NCBI GenBank assembly: GCA_004794785.1
Contig: SJOL01008692.1
Coordinates: 1,445,511 to 1,509,510 of the forward strand
Reading direction: 5' to 3'
Length of the DNA stretch: 64,000 nucleotides
Source: Opisthorchis felineus
Taxonomy: Eukaryota; Platyhelminthes; Trematoda; Opisthorchiida; Opisthorchiidae
Below, piece after piece: positions 34,661 to 47,364 of this stretch. The position numbers and the translations under genes were made by a program. The notes beneath the pieces were generated by a model that did no database searches, was not told where the DNA came from, and saw only the letters and a program-made list of their open reading frames with translations. The stretch's first letter is position 1. Every line of letters starts with the position of its first letter.

Positions 34661-35791
34661 ACAACAAGTTTGTTGATAGGGCGACACGTTGAGTCAGGAA
34701 TAGCTGTATGTGTTCAGGGAATTGGACTTTCAGAACATACTCCTGGCGGCTAGTAGATTGGACAACAGAAATGCAGCCCGAAAGGAGTAAATCAAAAGAG
34801 AAGGCGTGATAGGATCACGTCACTCAGGGATTGAGGCTTAACAAGATACACAGCCACACAGGAAATCACGGAATTTTCGGTATGTGGATGTTCTCACAGG
34901 CAAATGTTTGTAGTTGGACCGCGTGCAGGGAAATGATGCTACCCCAGACGATCTAGATTGATGGTTGATCAAATGGTGGACGATCTGTTCGCCGAGCTCA
35001 GTAATTGGCTTGCAACCGTTTCGTCCCTAGTCGAGGGGATCGCGTCAGTGCGTAGTTGAGTGGGTACTTCTTCCGTGCCTAGCTGCGTTTATATAGTTTT
35101 TGAAGAGTATCTAATGTCCTGTCATGTGATTGGCCAATTTTTATATACCTTTCTCGTAGTACTATTGACCCGATCGTGATTTGCGCTGCTTTGTGGTCTG
35201 TATGCCTCGTATTCCATTGGCTGGTTGGTTTTCAGGGCGATTTCCAAGCTCGGCGAACAGATCAACTGCCATCTGATCAACCAACAGTAAACACACCCGA
35301 GCAACCTATATTTTTACACATTGACGATCTAGACTAAAGAGGGTGTAGACAGTTTGATGATGTTTTCCGGGTAATCTTATTACAAGCGTCGGACGAAAAC
35401 CGTAAAGATGAACAAGACACTTTTGGATATCTCACTGCATTTAGCGATGTGCCTCAATGACCTGACCGTGGGGAATTAACTTCCCTCCAGATGGATAGGC
35501 AGGGTGACAGGGTTCAGTGGTCCAATAGGGACAAACCCACAAATTTTCGAAAATTTCTGGGGACAGAGGGCTTTCTTTGTCTGCGGGAATAAGAATCCAT
35601 TCGTCAGAATTTAATACCAGCAATCTGGACATGAGGCGACTGGCTGAATCTTTTGGCTGGGGCGACCTCGTGGTGTTGGAAGACAAGCACTATCAACCAT
35701 AAACCATGGTCAGCTATAAGTCGCGCCCATTCAAATGTCCTGCAGAACATGTGGCAGGAACCTATCTCGGAGTATTGTCTGGGGGGGGGGT

Positions 35792-37100
35792 AAAAATTTA
35801 TCGAAATATTTTACCTTCGTCAGTAGTAGCACTCTTATGTTGGTCCGGGGACCACCTGTCTGATGAGAAATGCTGCACCCGTTGTTTTCAGACCATTCTT
35901 AAACACGAGAAGAACCAAAAGTGCGGACCAACATTGGTGACACGGAAGTTGTTTGCACTGTATCACCCCCGATTGAAACCAAACCGAGTGGACCAAAAGA
36001 GAGAGGCTTTGCTTCCCCCTGTATAACAAGTGCTGTGCTCAACGCACTACACTTAAGAACATCATACATGAGAGATTCCCCTGGGTTTCAAGCTAGTCTC
36101 CAGTCAAAATAGAAAAGGGTATGCGGATGAGTGTGTAAGACGAAGTGCTGAGGTTCTTCAGCATGTCCACAGGCACACCACTCGCAATTACGACGAGGCC
36201 ATCCGACGGGGCAGAACAAAAGTCGCTCCCTTGAAAGTGAGATATCGAGAAGTTGGGTAGTCATTTTTCGGGAACAATCATTCTGTCAGTTTCCGTGGTA
36301 TACCATTCCATGGGTCCACAAAGACCAAACCAACATTACGGTCGTGGGTTCAGTGACTGGAACCGAGAGACATTTGACAACGGAGAGCACCCCCACACCG
36401 TCAAACCCGTACTCAGTCGTCGGATTTCCATGATGGACAGTCATGAAATCGGCAGTTGAGCAGCATTTCTGTTGAAATTGTCCAAACGAAGTGACCTTTG
36501 CGAATCTAACAGGAATGACTACGCAAGATGGTGCTTTTGTGCGCTCGACATGGCTTCAACAAAGACTAGTTACATTCTCATGTATTCTGCCAAAAGTTTG
36601 GAGGATTCGAGCATGGATTTTTAGTCATAAGTCGAGCCTGCGCGGAAGACACCAAGTATTTAGACAGGACAAGGCTGTGGACTCCACTATATTTTGTGCA
36701 ATTTCTGGTCACCGAAAAATTACTCATTATAAAAACTAACACAGTTTATCCGTCCTGAAAAACTACTGAAGCCGGGAAAAATTTTCGATGATAGCAGGAG
36801 GACATTCGCATTGCACTGTTAGGCAACGCAGCTAGCAAGTGACGTTGTTGAGACACAGTGTACGTTTGGGCAATCGCAACAGATTCTCGGATAGTGGGGG
36901 TTAAGGTATGGCAAGAGTGGAAACACGCCTGAGATTGAAGCTGAACTTTTGGTCTCCCGAATGCTGGCGAATGCTCCACTAGGTTCACAAAAGACACTCA
37001 TTTATTTCCCTGTTTCTGCTGGGCCCAGATCTCGGCAGTCCACCGGGATGTTCGGACGACGATTAGACAAATAATGCGTACTGCAATGTTCTTCCGGGGC
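35792..37100 (+). repeat. Tandem 1,309-bp segment, copy 1
   Basis: Copies 1 and 2 (37,101-38,409) show no difference in the stretches I compared. The joints lie at GGGGCTAAAATTTATCG; copy 1 begins next to a run of ten G (35,781-35,790). The segment covers module M and the part homologous to 900-1,320 of unit A. Confidence 0.9.
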
Positions 37101-38409
37101 TAAAATTTATCGAAATATTTTACCTTCGTCAGTAGTAGCACTCTTATGTTGGTCCGGGGACCACCTGTCTGATGAGAAATGCTGCACCCGTTGTTTTCAG
37201 ACCATTCTTAAACACGAGAAGAACCAAAAGTGCGGACCAACATTGGTGACACGGAAGTTGTTTGCACTGTATCACCCCCGATTGAAACCAAACCGAGTGG
37301 ACCAAAAGAGAGAGGCTTTGCTTCCCCCTGTATAACAAGTGCTGTGCTCAACGCACTACACTTAAGAACATCATACATGAGAGATTCCCCTGGGTTTCAA
37401 GCTAGTCTCCAGTCAAAATAGAAAAGGGTATGCGGATGAGTGTGTAAGACGAAGTGCTGAGGTTCTTCAGCATGTCCACAGGCACACCACTCGCAATTAC
37501 GACGAGGCCATCCGACGGGGCAGAACAAAAGTCGCTCCCTTGAAAGTGAGATATCGAGAAGTTGGGTAGTCATTTTTCGGGAACAATCATTCTGTCAGTT
37601 TCCGTGGTATACCATTCCATGGGTCCACAAAGACCAAACCAACATTACGGTCGTGGGTTCAGTGACTGGAACCGAGAGACATTTGACAACGGAGAGCACC
37701 CCCACACCGTCAAACCCGTACTCAGTCGTCGGATTTCCATGATGGACAGTCATGAAATCGGCAGTTGAGCAGCATTTCTGTTGAAATTGTCCAAACGAAG
37801 TGACCTTTGCGAATCTAACAGGAATGACTACGCAAGATGGTGCTTTTGTGCGCTCGACATGGCTTCAACAAAGACTAGTTACATTCTCATGTATTCTGCC
37901 AAAAGTTTGGAGGATTCGAGCATGGATTTTTAGTCATAAGTCGAGCCTGCGCGGAAGACACCAAGTATTTAGACAGGACAAGGCTGTGGACTCCACTATA
38001 TTTTGTGCAATTTCTGGTCACCGAAAAATTACTCATTATAAAAACTAACACAGTTTATCCGTCCTGAAAAACTACTGAAGCCGGGAAAAATTTTCGATGA
38101 TAGCAGGAGGACATTCGCATTGCACTGTTAGGCAACGCAGCTAGCAAGTGACGTTGTTGAGACACAGTGTACGTTTGGGCAATCGCAACAGATTCTCGGA
38201 TAGTGGGGGTTAAGGTATGGCAAGAGTGGAAACACGCCTGAGATTGAAGCTGAACTTTTGGTCTCCCGAATGCTGGCGAATGCTCCACTAGGTTCACAAA
38301 AGACACTCATTTATTTCCCTGTTTCTGCTGGGCCCAGATCTCGGCAGTCCACCGGGATGTTCGGACGACGATTAGACAAATAATGCGTACTGCAATGTTC
38401 TTCCGGGGC
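37101..38409 (+). repeat. Tandem 1,309-bp segment, copy 2
   Basis: The exact offset to copy 1 is 1,309 bp. It shares with copy 1 two deletions that copy 3 lacks, so copies 1 and 2 arose last. Confidence 0.9.
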
Positions 38410-39801
38410 TAAAATTTATCGAAATATTTTACCTTCGTCAGTAGTAGCACTCTTATGTTGGTCCGGGGATCACCTGTCTGATGAGAAATGCTGCACCCGT
38501 TGTTTTCAGACCATTCTTAAACACGAGAAAAGCCAAAAGTGCGGACCAACATTGGTGGCACGGAAGTTGCTTGCATTGTATCACCCCCGATTTAAACCAA
38601 ACCGAATGAACCAAAAGAGAGAGGCTTTGCTTTCCTCTGACATAGGTTGTCTACGAATGGCTGTAGAGAGGAAAACAATGGAAATTCAACAGACCGACAT
38701 TTTACTGTATAACAAGTGCTGTGCTCAATGCACTAAACTTAAGAACATGATACATGAGAGATTGACCTAGGTTTCAAGCGAGTCTCCCGTCAAAACCAAA
38801 TTGGTATGCAGATGAGTGTGTAAGACGAAGTGTTGAGCTTCTTCAGCATGTCCACAGGCACACCATCATGCTACATTCTCACTCGCAATTACGCCGAGGC
38901 CATCCGACGGGGCAGAACAAAAGTCGCTTCCTTGAAAGTGATATATCGAGAAGTTGGGTAGTCATATTTCGGGAACAATCATTCTGTCAGTTTCCGTGGT
39001 ATACCATTCCATGTGTCCACAAAGACCAAACCAACATTACGGTCGTGGGTTCAGTGACTGGAACCGAGAGACATTTGGCAACGGAGAGCACCCGCACATC
39101 GTCAAACCCGCACTCAGTCGTCGGATTTCCATGATGGACAGTCATGAAATCGGCAGTTGAGCAGCATTTCTGTTGAAATTGTCCAAACGAAGTGACCTTT
39201 GCGAATCTAACAGGAATGACTACGCAAGATGGTGCTTTTGTGCGCTCGACATGGCTTCAACAAAGACTAGTTACATTCTCATGTATTCCGCCAAAAGTTT
39301 GGAGGATTCGAGCATGGATTTTTAGTCAGAAGTCGAGCCTGCGCGGAAGACACCAAGTATTTAGACAGGACAAGGCTGTGGACTTCACAATATTTTGTGC
39401 AATTTCTAGTCACCGAAAAATTACTCATTATAAATACTAACACAGTTTATCTGTCCTGAAAAGCTACTGAAGCCGGGAAAATTTTCGATGATAGCAGGAG
39501 GACATTCGCATTGCACTGTTAGGCAACGCAGCTAGCAAGTGACGTTGTCGAGACACAGTGTAGGTTTGGGCAATCGCAACAGATTCTCGGATAGTGGGGG
39601 GTAAGGTATGGCAAGAGTGGAAACACGCCTGAGATTGAAGCTGAACTTTTGGTCTCCCGAATGCTGGCGAATGCTCCACTAGGTTCACGAAAGACACTCA
39701 TTTATTTCCCTGTTTCTGCTGGGCCCATATCCCGGCAGTCCACCGGAATGTTCGGACGACGATTAGACAAATAATGCGTACTGCAATGTTCTTCCGAGGC
39801 T
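38410..39801 (+). repeat. Tandem segment, copy 3 (1,392 bp, ancestral form)
   Basis: It carries about 69 bp (near 38,637-38,706) and about 14-16 bp (near 38,864-38,880) that are missing from copies 1 and 2, and several substitutions. Sequence after 39,801 continues into the unit as in unit A after 1,320. Confidence 0.85.
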
Positions 39802-40258
39802 AAAATGCAGAACAGACAAGTGCGCTGGCCAAAATGTAAATGAAAATCTGTTTCGTTAATAAGATATTTCGACCCGTTAACTACGAGGCCAACCAATCTG
39901 CGTAGTTGAAAATATGCTCATTCCGGAAAATTCAACGAATAGTAGGGCCAGCTTGCACAAGAATAGTGGAAGTTTGTTTTCAGTTATCTGACAATGATGC
40001 ACATCCATATTTGCATTGGAGACTGTGGTTTGCCCAAACCCAACTCTATGTTCAAATCGCAGCAGTCTGGCTCCATCATTGTAGAAAGTGTTTAACTTAA
40101 AAGGAGCTATTTCGCCAATGACCTTGACGATAACAACGCGGATGCAGTGCTGACATTTCCGGCTTAGGACATTCACAGCCACGTTCTGTAGAAGTTTTTC
40201 ATATCACAGGGGCTCAGTATTCGTGTTTACACTTATCGATTTTTTTCACGTGATACAG

Positions 40259-40276
40259 CGCTGCCCAGAAGAGACG
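40259..40276 (+). CDS. Micro-exon a, gene E (18 nt)
   Basis: CGCTGCCCAGAAGAGACG sits between acceptor TTTTTTTCACGTGATACAG and donor GTAAGTCATG. The phase reads LPRRD. Confidence 0.5.
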
Positions 40277-41392
40277 GTAAGTCATGATTGGTTGTTACGT
40301 GACTGTGATGGGATAACGCGCATAGCTGGTCGAACGGTTGAACCGGTTTGAAGGGCAGTCATGTGGGGACAAGACTGTTCTGCCATCGCGATATGTGAAA
40401 GCGGAACAAACATTCAGTGGTGTTCAACCTTAACAATGAGGATGGACGTATGAATGGGGAAATGTAAATGGGTGCGTTAAAACCATGAGCTCGATTTCAC
40501 AATTTCCCACTAGTATTCTTAAGCTATGTTAAAATCCAAGTGGTCATCGCCTAGAGCTTTTTCGAGTTTGCAGAGAATCCACTAGACAGTGAGGAATAAG
40601 AATTTCATTGGAGACAATTTTATTTGATAGGTTGCTAGGTCTTAATAAAGGAGATCCCACAGATTTCACAAACACAGTAACCATCATCAGCCTAAACGAC
40701 TTATTTCATTGGACTAGTTCACTGGCACCAGAGTGTCACCAAAGTAGACAGAATTGTTAATAGTTCGAACTTGTGGTGAGTTCGTCTTCACAAATTCTTC
40801 TCCTGAGCGGTCTTCTCTGTTTATGACATGAAAGTGTTCAACCTAGACTATACAAACCTGCGGTTAAGGTTCCATCTGGGAACCACGGATGTCACCGGCG
40901 ATATCTGGATACACATTTCGGTAGTTTCAAGTTTCCAAAGACTGATCAGCTCATAGGAGGTGTACCCAAATAACCACATCTAAACACGCGACCATGTAAT
41001 AGGTCTCGAATGGTGTTCCGATCAATGACGTAATGAGTTTCCAAGATGTCCATTATGAGGTTACGTCTTCAGGGGGTTCCGGGATACACTGTACTTATGC
41101 TGAGGTTTAACATGAGAGAAACTCGAGTCAGCCGGCTGACGTGAACTGATCAGCCTACTGGCGTCAGGTCAATAAATGGTGTGTTCAAATGTGAAGGATA
41201 TGGATTGAAACGGACGACGAGACGAGAATACGGTAGGTGCGCTGAAAGGTATTCACTTCAAAAGTGGTTAAACCTAGTCACCATGCGATTCCAAGTCTGT
41301 TTGCTTTTCGATAAGTGTGTTTATAGACAGTTCACCAGTGGCTCCAAGTTTGAGTTCACCTCTGCTGAACTCTTCCCCTCTTCTCCTTTCAG

Positions 41393-41404
41393 ATGACACG
41401 AGAG
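41393..41404 (+). CDS. Micro-exon b, gene E (12 nt)
   Basis: ATGACACGAGAG sits between a very pyrimidine-rich acceptor (CTTCCCCTCTTCTCCTTTCAG, 41,372-41,392) and donor GTGAGTTT. The phase reads DTR. The acceptor is stronger than in unit A. Confidence 0.5.
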
Positions 41405-43536
41405 GTGAGTTTGTTCTAACCAGTGTTGTAATTTTTCACGTACCTAGTTTTAACTAAGTAAGATGGGGGAAATTGACAGATCGCCTACATTGCAACGTCG
41501 GCTGAAACAAACAGGAAGGTGCGGTAGTCCATTGGGATGTGAATTCCTTACCAGGTGACCAAGCTAGTTTATTCGTGATAATTAAACTTCCAAAAAGCTC
41601 GTTCATCACTGTCAATGAGACCACCGGTGGCATTCCACCCTCATGAAACCGAGTGATTTTGATTTTCCAACGTCGGGAAAATATCAATCAAACTGTTCCA
41701 TAGCCGGGAAGATGTACTAAATGAGCTCAAATTTAAGTCGACTGGACCAATTCTGATTTTATTTAGTGGACCTAGTGTACATGCTGACATTCTGCTGCAG
41801 TTCTTGGCGGACTAGTTCTTTGGTTGGCTACGAAGAAGTAACAGGCAGCAGCCAAGGATAGGTTACAATCTTTCTCCGGGAGACATGTTTTTACGAATAC
41901 AATGCACAAGCTAAAAAATATTCCTTCGAAAAAATGCAACCGACAGGAAAACTAACTTTCACTTTTCTAGCTGAACCTGTGAGCATCATCACACAACGAC
42001 AGGTAAACTCTAACTAGACAATCCGGTTAGAGATGGACAATATGAACGCCAATGGGATTGGTTAAATGACATTTCCTGTGGGGTTTCCATCCATGTGAGA
42101 GGATAGTCACATGGATTCCTCCACAACGTTCAACGTGACTGTAGCCGCTCTTATTTCGCGCAGCCATCTCATGGCCCGTCTTCCTCGAATCTTTCGTCAC
42201 TACAGTTTCGGAATACATGACAGCGCTTAGACAGTGCTTAGAGTTCAAGTTGCCCAAAATCCTGATACGATATTAAGCTGCGGCGACAAACTTTAACGAC
42301 AGACTGCCGCGCGAACACTAAGCAAGATTCAGGCTGATGAGTTTTATCTCAGCCTGTTGTTGTCGCGTGATGGGTTTGTCCCCTAGTTAATTCCAGTTTA
42401 CTTGCCCTACGATATCAGTACTTATGCGGGTAAACTTGTGTACAGGTTACGACTGCAGTGCGGTTTGTGTTAACCCGATTATTTGGACAGAGATGTATCG
42501 TGCTACAGGAGGCCTGAACTCAAATTTCGCGACAAAGCTGATGCACGCTCGTACCTGTTGATAGAAAACAACGGAAAGGAATCATCACTGCTCGCAAACT
42601 GGTCCGTCACCATATTTGCGGAGGCGTGCAGGTAGTGCAACCAGGAAACAGATCTGTTCACTCTTTAGATGGAAAGCTGTTCGAACAAAACTATGTTTCA
42701 TTAGTGAGGGAGAATGAAAAACAATTGCGGGTCTTAGAATCACAATATGCTGACTGAGGAGAATGAATGTGTACAGCTTTGAAAGGCAGAGATCGGCAGA
42801 AAACTGAGTGAAAGCAAATTCGGGAACATAAATACGGCGACCTGTGCACGACCCTGCCTCTTTCAAACGTGAAATCAAGCGATAGCTGGCATGTTTCTGC
42901 CGGAGAAAGCAAGAGATGTATCGTCTGTAATGGGATGCATCGACTTCACGGCCATCGATGGTTGACTCTTAACGTCTGGCCGTCATGCAGTGGGGCAAGT
43001 TAATTATCCACTGATGCAATAAGTTCGTGAAAGGAACAACCGCTTTCACCCAGTGGGGTGTACTGTGTGGACCAAATTGACTTGATTTCTTGCGAAACAT
43101 CCTGTGTGGATAGAAAGCTCGCAAATTTTTCCACTTGGTGCACATATACAGTGGTAGGGATATGAGCGATCGAAAAATCTTCAAAAAACAATCCTCTTGG
43201 TTTGACTACCTGATAATTTGTTGGTTCATTTCGCTTCATCACGTAAAGTACGTTTAGATTTAATGCCTTGGTTTATGTCAGGTATTTGGTTATGGGTCCA
43301 CGGACGTCCCGAAGAAAGGGATATTTTGGTTCTCCTGATGGGGTTTCCTACTACGTTCACTTGCCGAACATGTGGCTCGCCCATCTCATCATCCAAGTTG
43401 TTCTGTGATGAAACTATGCATGTTTTTTTGGTGATGCATTTTAGTGTAAAGTGCGTGCAAGAAACTAATGAACAACGTCCCCCATGTGGTTACCCCAACT
43501 TACAGTAGTCACAGCTAAAGTGACGAGAGCTTTTGT

Positions 43537-43568
43537 AGAATTTAGAAATTTAGAAATTTAGAAATTCA
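43537..43568. repeat. Short AGAAATTT tandem repeat
   Basis: About four units of an 8-9 bp A/T-rich word in a row. Confidence 0.75.
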
Positions 43569-43624
43569 GAGTTGTCGTTAAACCAGCCGACTGAACAGTA
43601 CAACTTCCATAGTTGCTTAAAAAC

Positions 43625-43860
43625 ATCATAAGCGAGAGATTCAGCTGGGTTCCAGGTGAGTCTCTCGCAAAACCAAATTTGTTTGCAAATGAGTGTAGTT
43701 GTCGAAATCTGTCCAATTTGGGTTCAAGTAGAACATAAGGTTGACGGAAACTCGGGGACTGCGGCTACCTGATGAGCCCCAAGAAGGGCGAAACAGGTCG
43801 TGCCCTGTCGAAGAATTTTCAGCAACCTTATGAGTAGTGCATTACGTCTATACATATGAC
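43625..43860 (+). mobile_element. Hammerhead-bearing repeat, best-preserved copy
   Basis: About 230 bp, starting near ACATCATAAGCGAGAG and ending near TTATGAGTAGTGCATTACG, and closely related to the minus-strand copy 63,700-63,935. It encodes no protein. Such short ribozyme-bearing repeats are known as satellite-like or Penelope-linked elements in flatworms and other animals; which kind this is cannot be told here. Confidence 0.65.
43760..43820 (+). ncRNA. Hammerhead ribozyme (predicted)
   Basis: The core reads CTGATGA (43,769-43,775), a 4-bp stem II GCCC/GGGC closed by CAAGAA, and GAAAC (43,790-43,794). Stem III is ACAGG/CCTGT with loop TCGTGC, followed by the cleavage triplet GTC (43,807-43,809), giving predicted self-cleavage after 43,809. 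All invariant core bases of the family are present. Stem I is weak here (CTAC against GAAG, three of four pairs), so activity may be low or depend on loop contacts. Confidence 0.7.
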
Positions 43861-44229
43861 TCCTGTTCACTGATGGTAAAGAGTGCATGCCCCCTCAACA
43901 ATGTGCTAATTGCTACAGGTGGTTAGTGATTTTGTGACTGTTTCATAAAAAACAAAGATGATGGGAAAGAGAGGAACACGTTCACGCCCGTAACCTTCAC
44001 GATTAGAAGGACCGTGTGGCACTAAAGGCACCGCATGACCGAGTCCATCTTGGCTTGACACGTCTCCAAATCTCGATAGGTACAAACTGAGGATCCTTCG
44101 ATTTCCACTATATGCTGACGAACACGGGTGTAATATTCAGTCGTCTAAAACTCGCTGTATCGATATTGCCGTTTGTGTGCACATAAATTCAACGCTCAAC
44201 ACATCCAACTGACTCGGTGACTACTGGTG

Positions 44230-44540
44230 TAAGGAGGAAGACCCTTGGCTGAGGAGTTGCTTGTTAGAAAAACGCCAACTAAACAGTTACAGACTATTGG
44301 GCAGGAAAGTCAAACTCTCATTTGCACGTTGTTTTAAAAAAACTGAGTATCTGTCTTCTTCTTGAACGCGTCTTCCTGAACTCTCCTGAATATTCATTGG
44401 CTATCAAGCAATTGCAAATGAAAACTGCAAAGTAGTCCCACAAAGTCCGTAATAGATCCCACCTTCCACTAGATCGAGTCGGAGTTACGAGAACACACAT
44501 GCTACTCGCGCGCCTCATCAGTAGTATCCACCGTTACACT
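44230..44540 (+). repeat. R310 repeat, copy 3
   Basis: Close match to the copies at 12,921 and 31,129. Confidence 0.7.
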
Positions 44541-47176
44541 GGTATACAGTACAATACTAGAATACAATGCAGTTCGGTTTTTCCCCCAATGACCTCATCT
44601 TGTTCTAGATGCTCAAGGTCTTTTTTAATTTGGAGTTGCAATAAGTGAGATATATAGTAAATACAACGCAGGAAGCTCAGGTTATGCTGTACAGAGTACA
44701 CTATGAAACCAACTTTAACCATGGACGAAGGGATAAACAGGATGTTCAACTAGACTATTCCAAACACTATATCACTGTGTTATACAAATCTTCAGTAAAA
44801 AAGGGGAAAATGCTAAGCCGTGCTCACTACGTGAGAATCTTGTGAGTTGGAATCAGTGGGGACCAAAATTGCGAGGATTTTTTGGACCCCAAGACAGGAA
44901 CTATAATTTGAGCTTTTATCGAGCGCTTCGTGAATGGGGGTACACTTGGGCAATCTAAGGCGTGCGGACTCTCAGTGTGACAAACCACTGGAATAATGCT
45001 GCCCATGGATGATTAGTAATGTAGAGGTCTACAGGAAGATGGGGTTTGTAGGTGAAAATTCCCCAGCCTGTGGTGCATGTCCATTAAGAGTTCGAGAAAG
45101 TTCCTCCAAGAATTCTACCAGGTTGCCTTGGTGGAATAGTCCCCCAAATTGGAATACCGGTGATTTACTTTAGTGTCAGTATTATGCTGCAATTCCCGAA
45201 AGGGAGACTAGCCGAAAGTCTTCCCCAATTGCCGACTATGTTCGTGGTACCACGATGGATGGTGCTGACAAATCGAAGTAGTTTGACATTCATCGTTGCC
45301 TTTTGTCAAAATCACACAAAAGAACCAAGATGAGAGTTGGGCATCATCCAACTTTAAATTTCACAGCAAAGCTGACACACAGAACTGTTGGCAGTTGTCG
45401 GTTCACCAGTCATCGACACGGCAAGATGTTGTTGTCTATTTGCTGATTCGACAAGTAAACACCGCCGTTGGGCGGTCCATCAAGTGAAAACGCTGCTAGT
45501 AGTTATCAGCGGGGAAGAAAAGTGGATTTCGAAATGAAAAGTTGACGAAGTCTAATGAGACTATGTTAAATTACAGATTAGCAGTGGAAGGTTAACCACC
45601 AGTGTAGTGATTGACGAAGAAATGCGATGAAAAATGGAAGTTTGGAAATAGCTAGTCATCTGTGGTCTTTGTAATGCGAGAAAAACAATCGACTAGCGAG
45701 GACTGAGAAGGTGTTTAGCTCAACCGGTGTATGCTTAAATTGTTACCTATCCAAATTACACATAGACCATGTTCTAACCCAAAAGTGTGCAGAAATTTAA
45801 GCTCCTCGTAGTGTAACTGTAATTTTATGTACTCGGAACTACTTCTCTGAGCCTCTGAATACATTCTAAAAAGTGGTCCACGGGAAATAAATATTTGCTG
45901 TAAGAAGGTACCAATTAGCTGAAGCTCGTTGAGTATGGCGCATATCGTGGCTTGCGTGTTTGCGGTCCTAGACTCCGCAAGGATTTTCAAAGTGTACTGA
46001 CTGCTCGGATTCAGTTCAAGAGCATATTACATGGTAAAACCGAGCTTTTGAGCTCACGCGCATGTTGAAATTGTTGTAGTCGAAGACCCGATGGAGTTCC
46101 TCATAGCGGCCAATACATTTATCTTCTTCCGCGTAGTGTGCAGCACACAGGTTGCCTGGAGTTTCCATGGCGATTGCGCCAACAATGCCATTTGTTTTGT
46201 TTGCTGTGAGTAACATGAGAGGATCACTCAAAATCCGCATACGGCCCACTGCTGGCTCCACCCACCCAGGAGCAACATCTAAATGCTTTTGTCAAAGAGG
46301 GAGTCCACTGAGTCTCCAGATGCGGCACTTTCACCATGCATATTGGACTTTCAATCAAACTGCTGCTCAAGTTAGCGACTGGCTCTTTCGATTCCAAAGC
46401 GGTACGCCCATTTAATGAGCCTCAAATAGGACTGTTTGTGTATTTTGAGCAGTAATTCCGTACTACTTACACTATAACTGGTCGTCTTTGAATTTTCTTG
46501 AAACAAAGAACCCAAAAATGAATATCCCAAGGAAGAAATAGCTTGAGTTTCAGATTCGATGAAAAAACCATGAAAGCATCTGAACTGTAATCAGAATGTG
46601 GAAATACATGTGCGACCATTCTATCATACAATGATTCGAGTGGATGCAGCGCAATTCACATAAGCTACAGTTTGAGGGTTTATCATCAAGGACCCGCAAA
46701 AATTTCAACAGAACACTATGAAATTGCGAGGGCAAGAAATGGTACTTCACCAGGATGCACCAAGAATTATATCCGTGTACCGATATACCTCCTAAACAGG
46801 GCGCCTTAAAACTTACAATTAACTATCAGCTGAAGAATGTAAAGTAAAAACAATGTTTTGTTCAGGTCGACGCCCCTAATGTGGTTACGGCTAGTACTTC
46901 TTCAGCGGTTTCTTAGAAGGCACGGTATAATTATGTCAATGTCCACTCCTGTCATTCAATGCAACTGATTGCTGCGGAATCGGACAGCATAGTGAGCCAA
47001 TTTAGTTTCTCCAACGTAAGTAGGTCAGGCACCAATGGAAGCCTTGACTCTGTTGGCTACTGATAAGGTTTCGAAGAGTGGCTCAAATCAGTAGGCCCAG
47101 TATACCAATCGCTCTTGTTTGCACAGCCTTCCTCCGGTCTCAAACCGATGTTCTGGGGCGGTACGCAATGGTTTCA

Positions 47177-47364
47177 GGGGTGAGATGGCTCAGTGGTTAG
47201 CGCGTGAATTTACTAACCGGAAGGTCCGTGGTTCGAATCCGACCTCTGCCTCTCGACCTCTCCTGGCTAGGCTTGGGCGACCTGGCAGTATCCTAGCCCT
47301 CGTTGTTCCTTCTGGTAGCATGGCAGTTAGGCGCCGAAAAGGTGCTAAAGCTGAACGAACTGGT
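47177..47364 (+). mobile_element. tRNA-derived SINE, family 1 (best copy)
   Basis: A box TGGCTCAGTGG (47,186-47,196) and B box GGTTCGAATCC (47,230-47,240) lie at tRNA-like spacing. They are followed by the family body (GGCTTGGGCGACCTGGCAG) and the tail CGAAAAGGTGCTAAAGC. It has a full head with a near-consensus B box, so this is likely the youngest copy in the window. Confidence 0.85.

Larger units (their letters stand above)
40259..41404 (+). other. Candidate micro-exon gene E (fragment)
   Basis: Two exons, 40,259-40,276 (18 nt) and 41,393-41,404 (12 nt), correspond to exons a and b of the other units and share their phase. The following sequence does not continue to an exon c, so the gene appears truncated. 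Upstream exons were not found in unit D. Confidence 0.35.
34660..41700 (+). repeat. Unit D/E of the tandem paralogous array
   Basis: 34,660-35,440 matches unit A 430-1,100. 39,720-41,700 matches unit A 1,240-3,000, including a long nearly identical run around 41,140-41,240 against 2,550-2,650. Between them lies a triplicated 1.3-kb segment. After about 41,760 the sequence resembles unit C from 29,000 on, suggesting another breakpoint. Confidence 0.65.
41405..47176. other. Repeat-rich region without recognised genes
   Basis: It contains a block resembling unit C 29,000-29,400 (41,760-42,000), a short AGAAATTT tandem (43,537-43,568), the best hammerhead element (43,625-43,860) and an R310 copy (44,230-44,540). 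Open frames up to 97 codons occur on both strands, but none has recognisable domains, splice borders or paralogue support. Confidence 0.5.

Noticed and set aside
39877..40182. Minus-strand frames of units A, B and E with shared Cys-containing words
   Set aside because: The frame is interrupted at different places in each unit and changes are not biased to third positions, as far as I could judge by eye.
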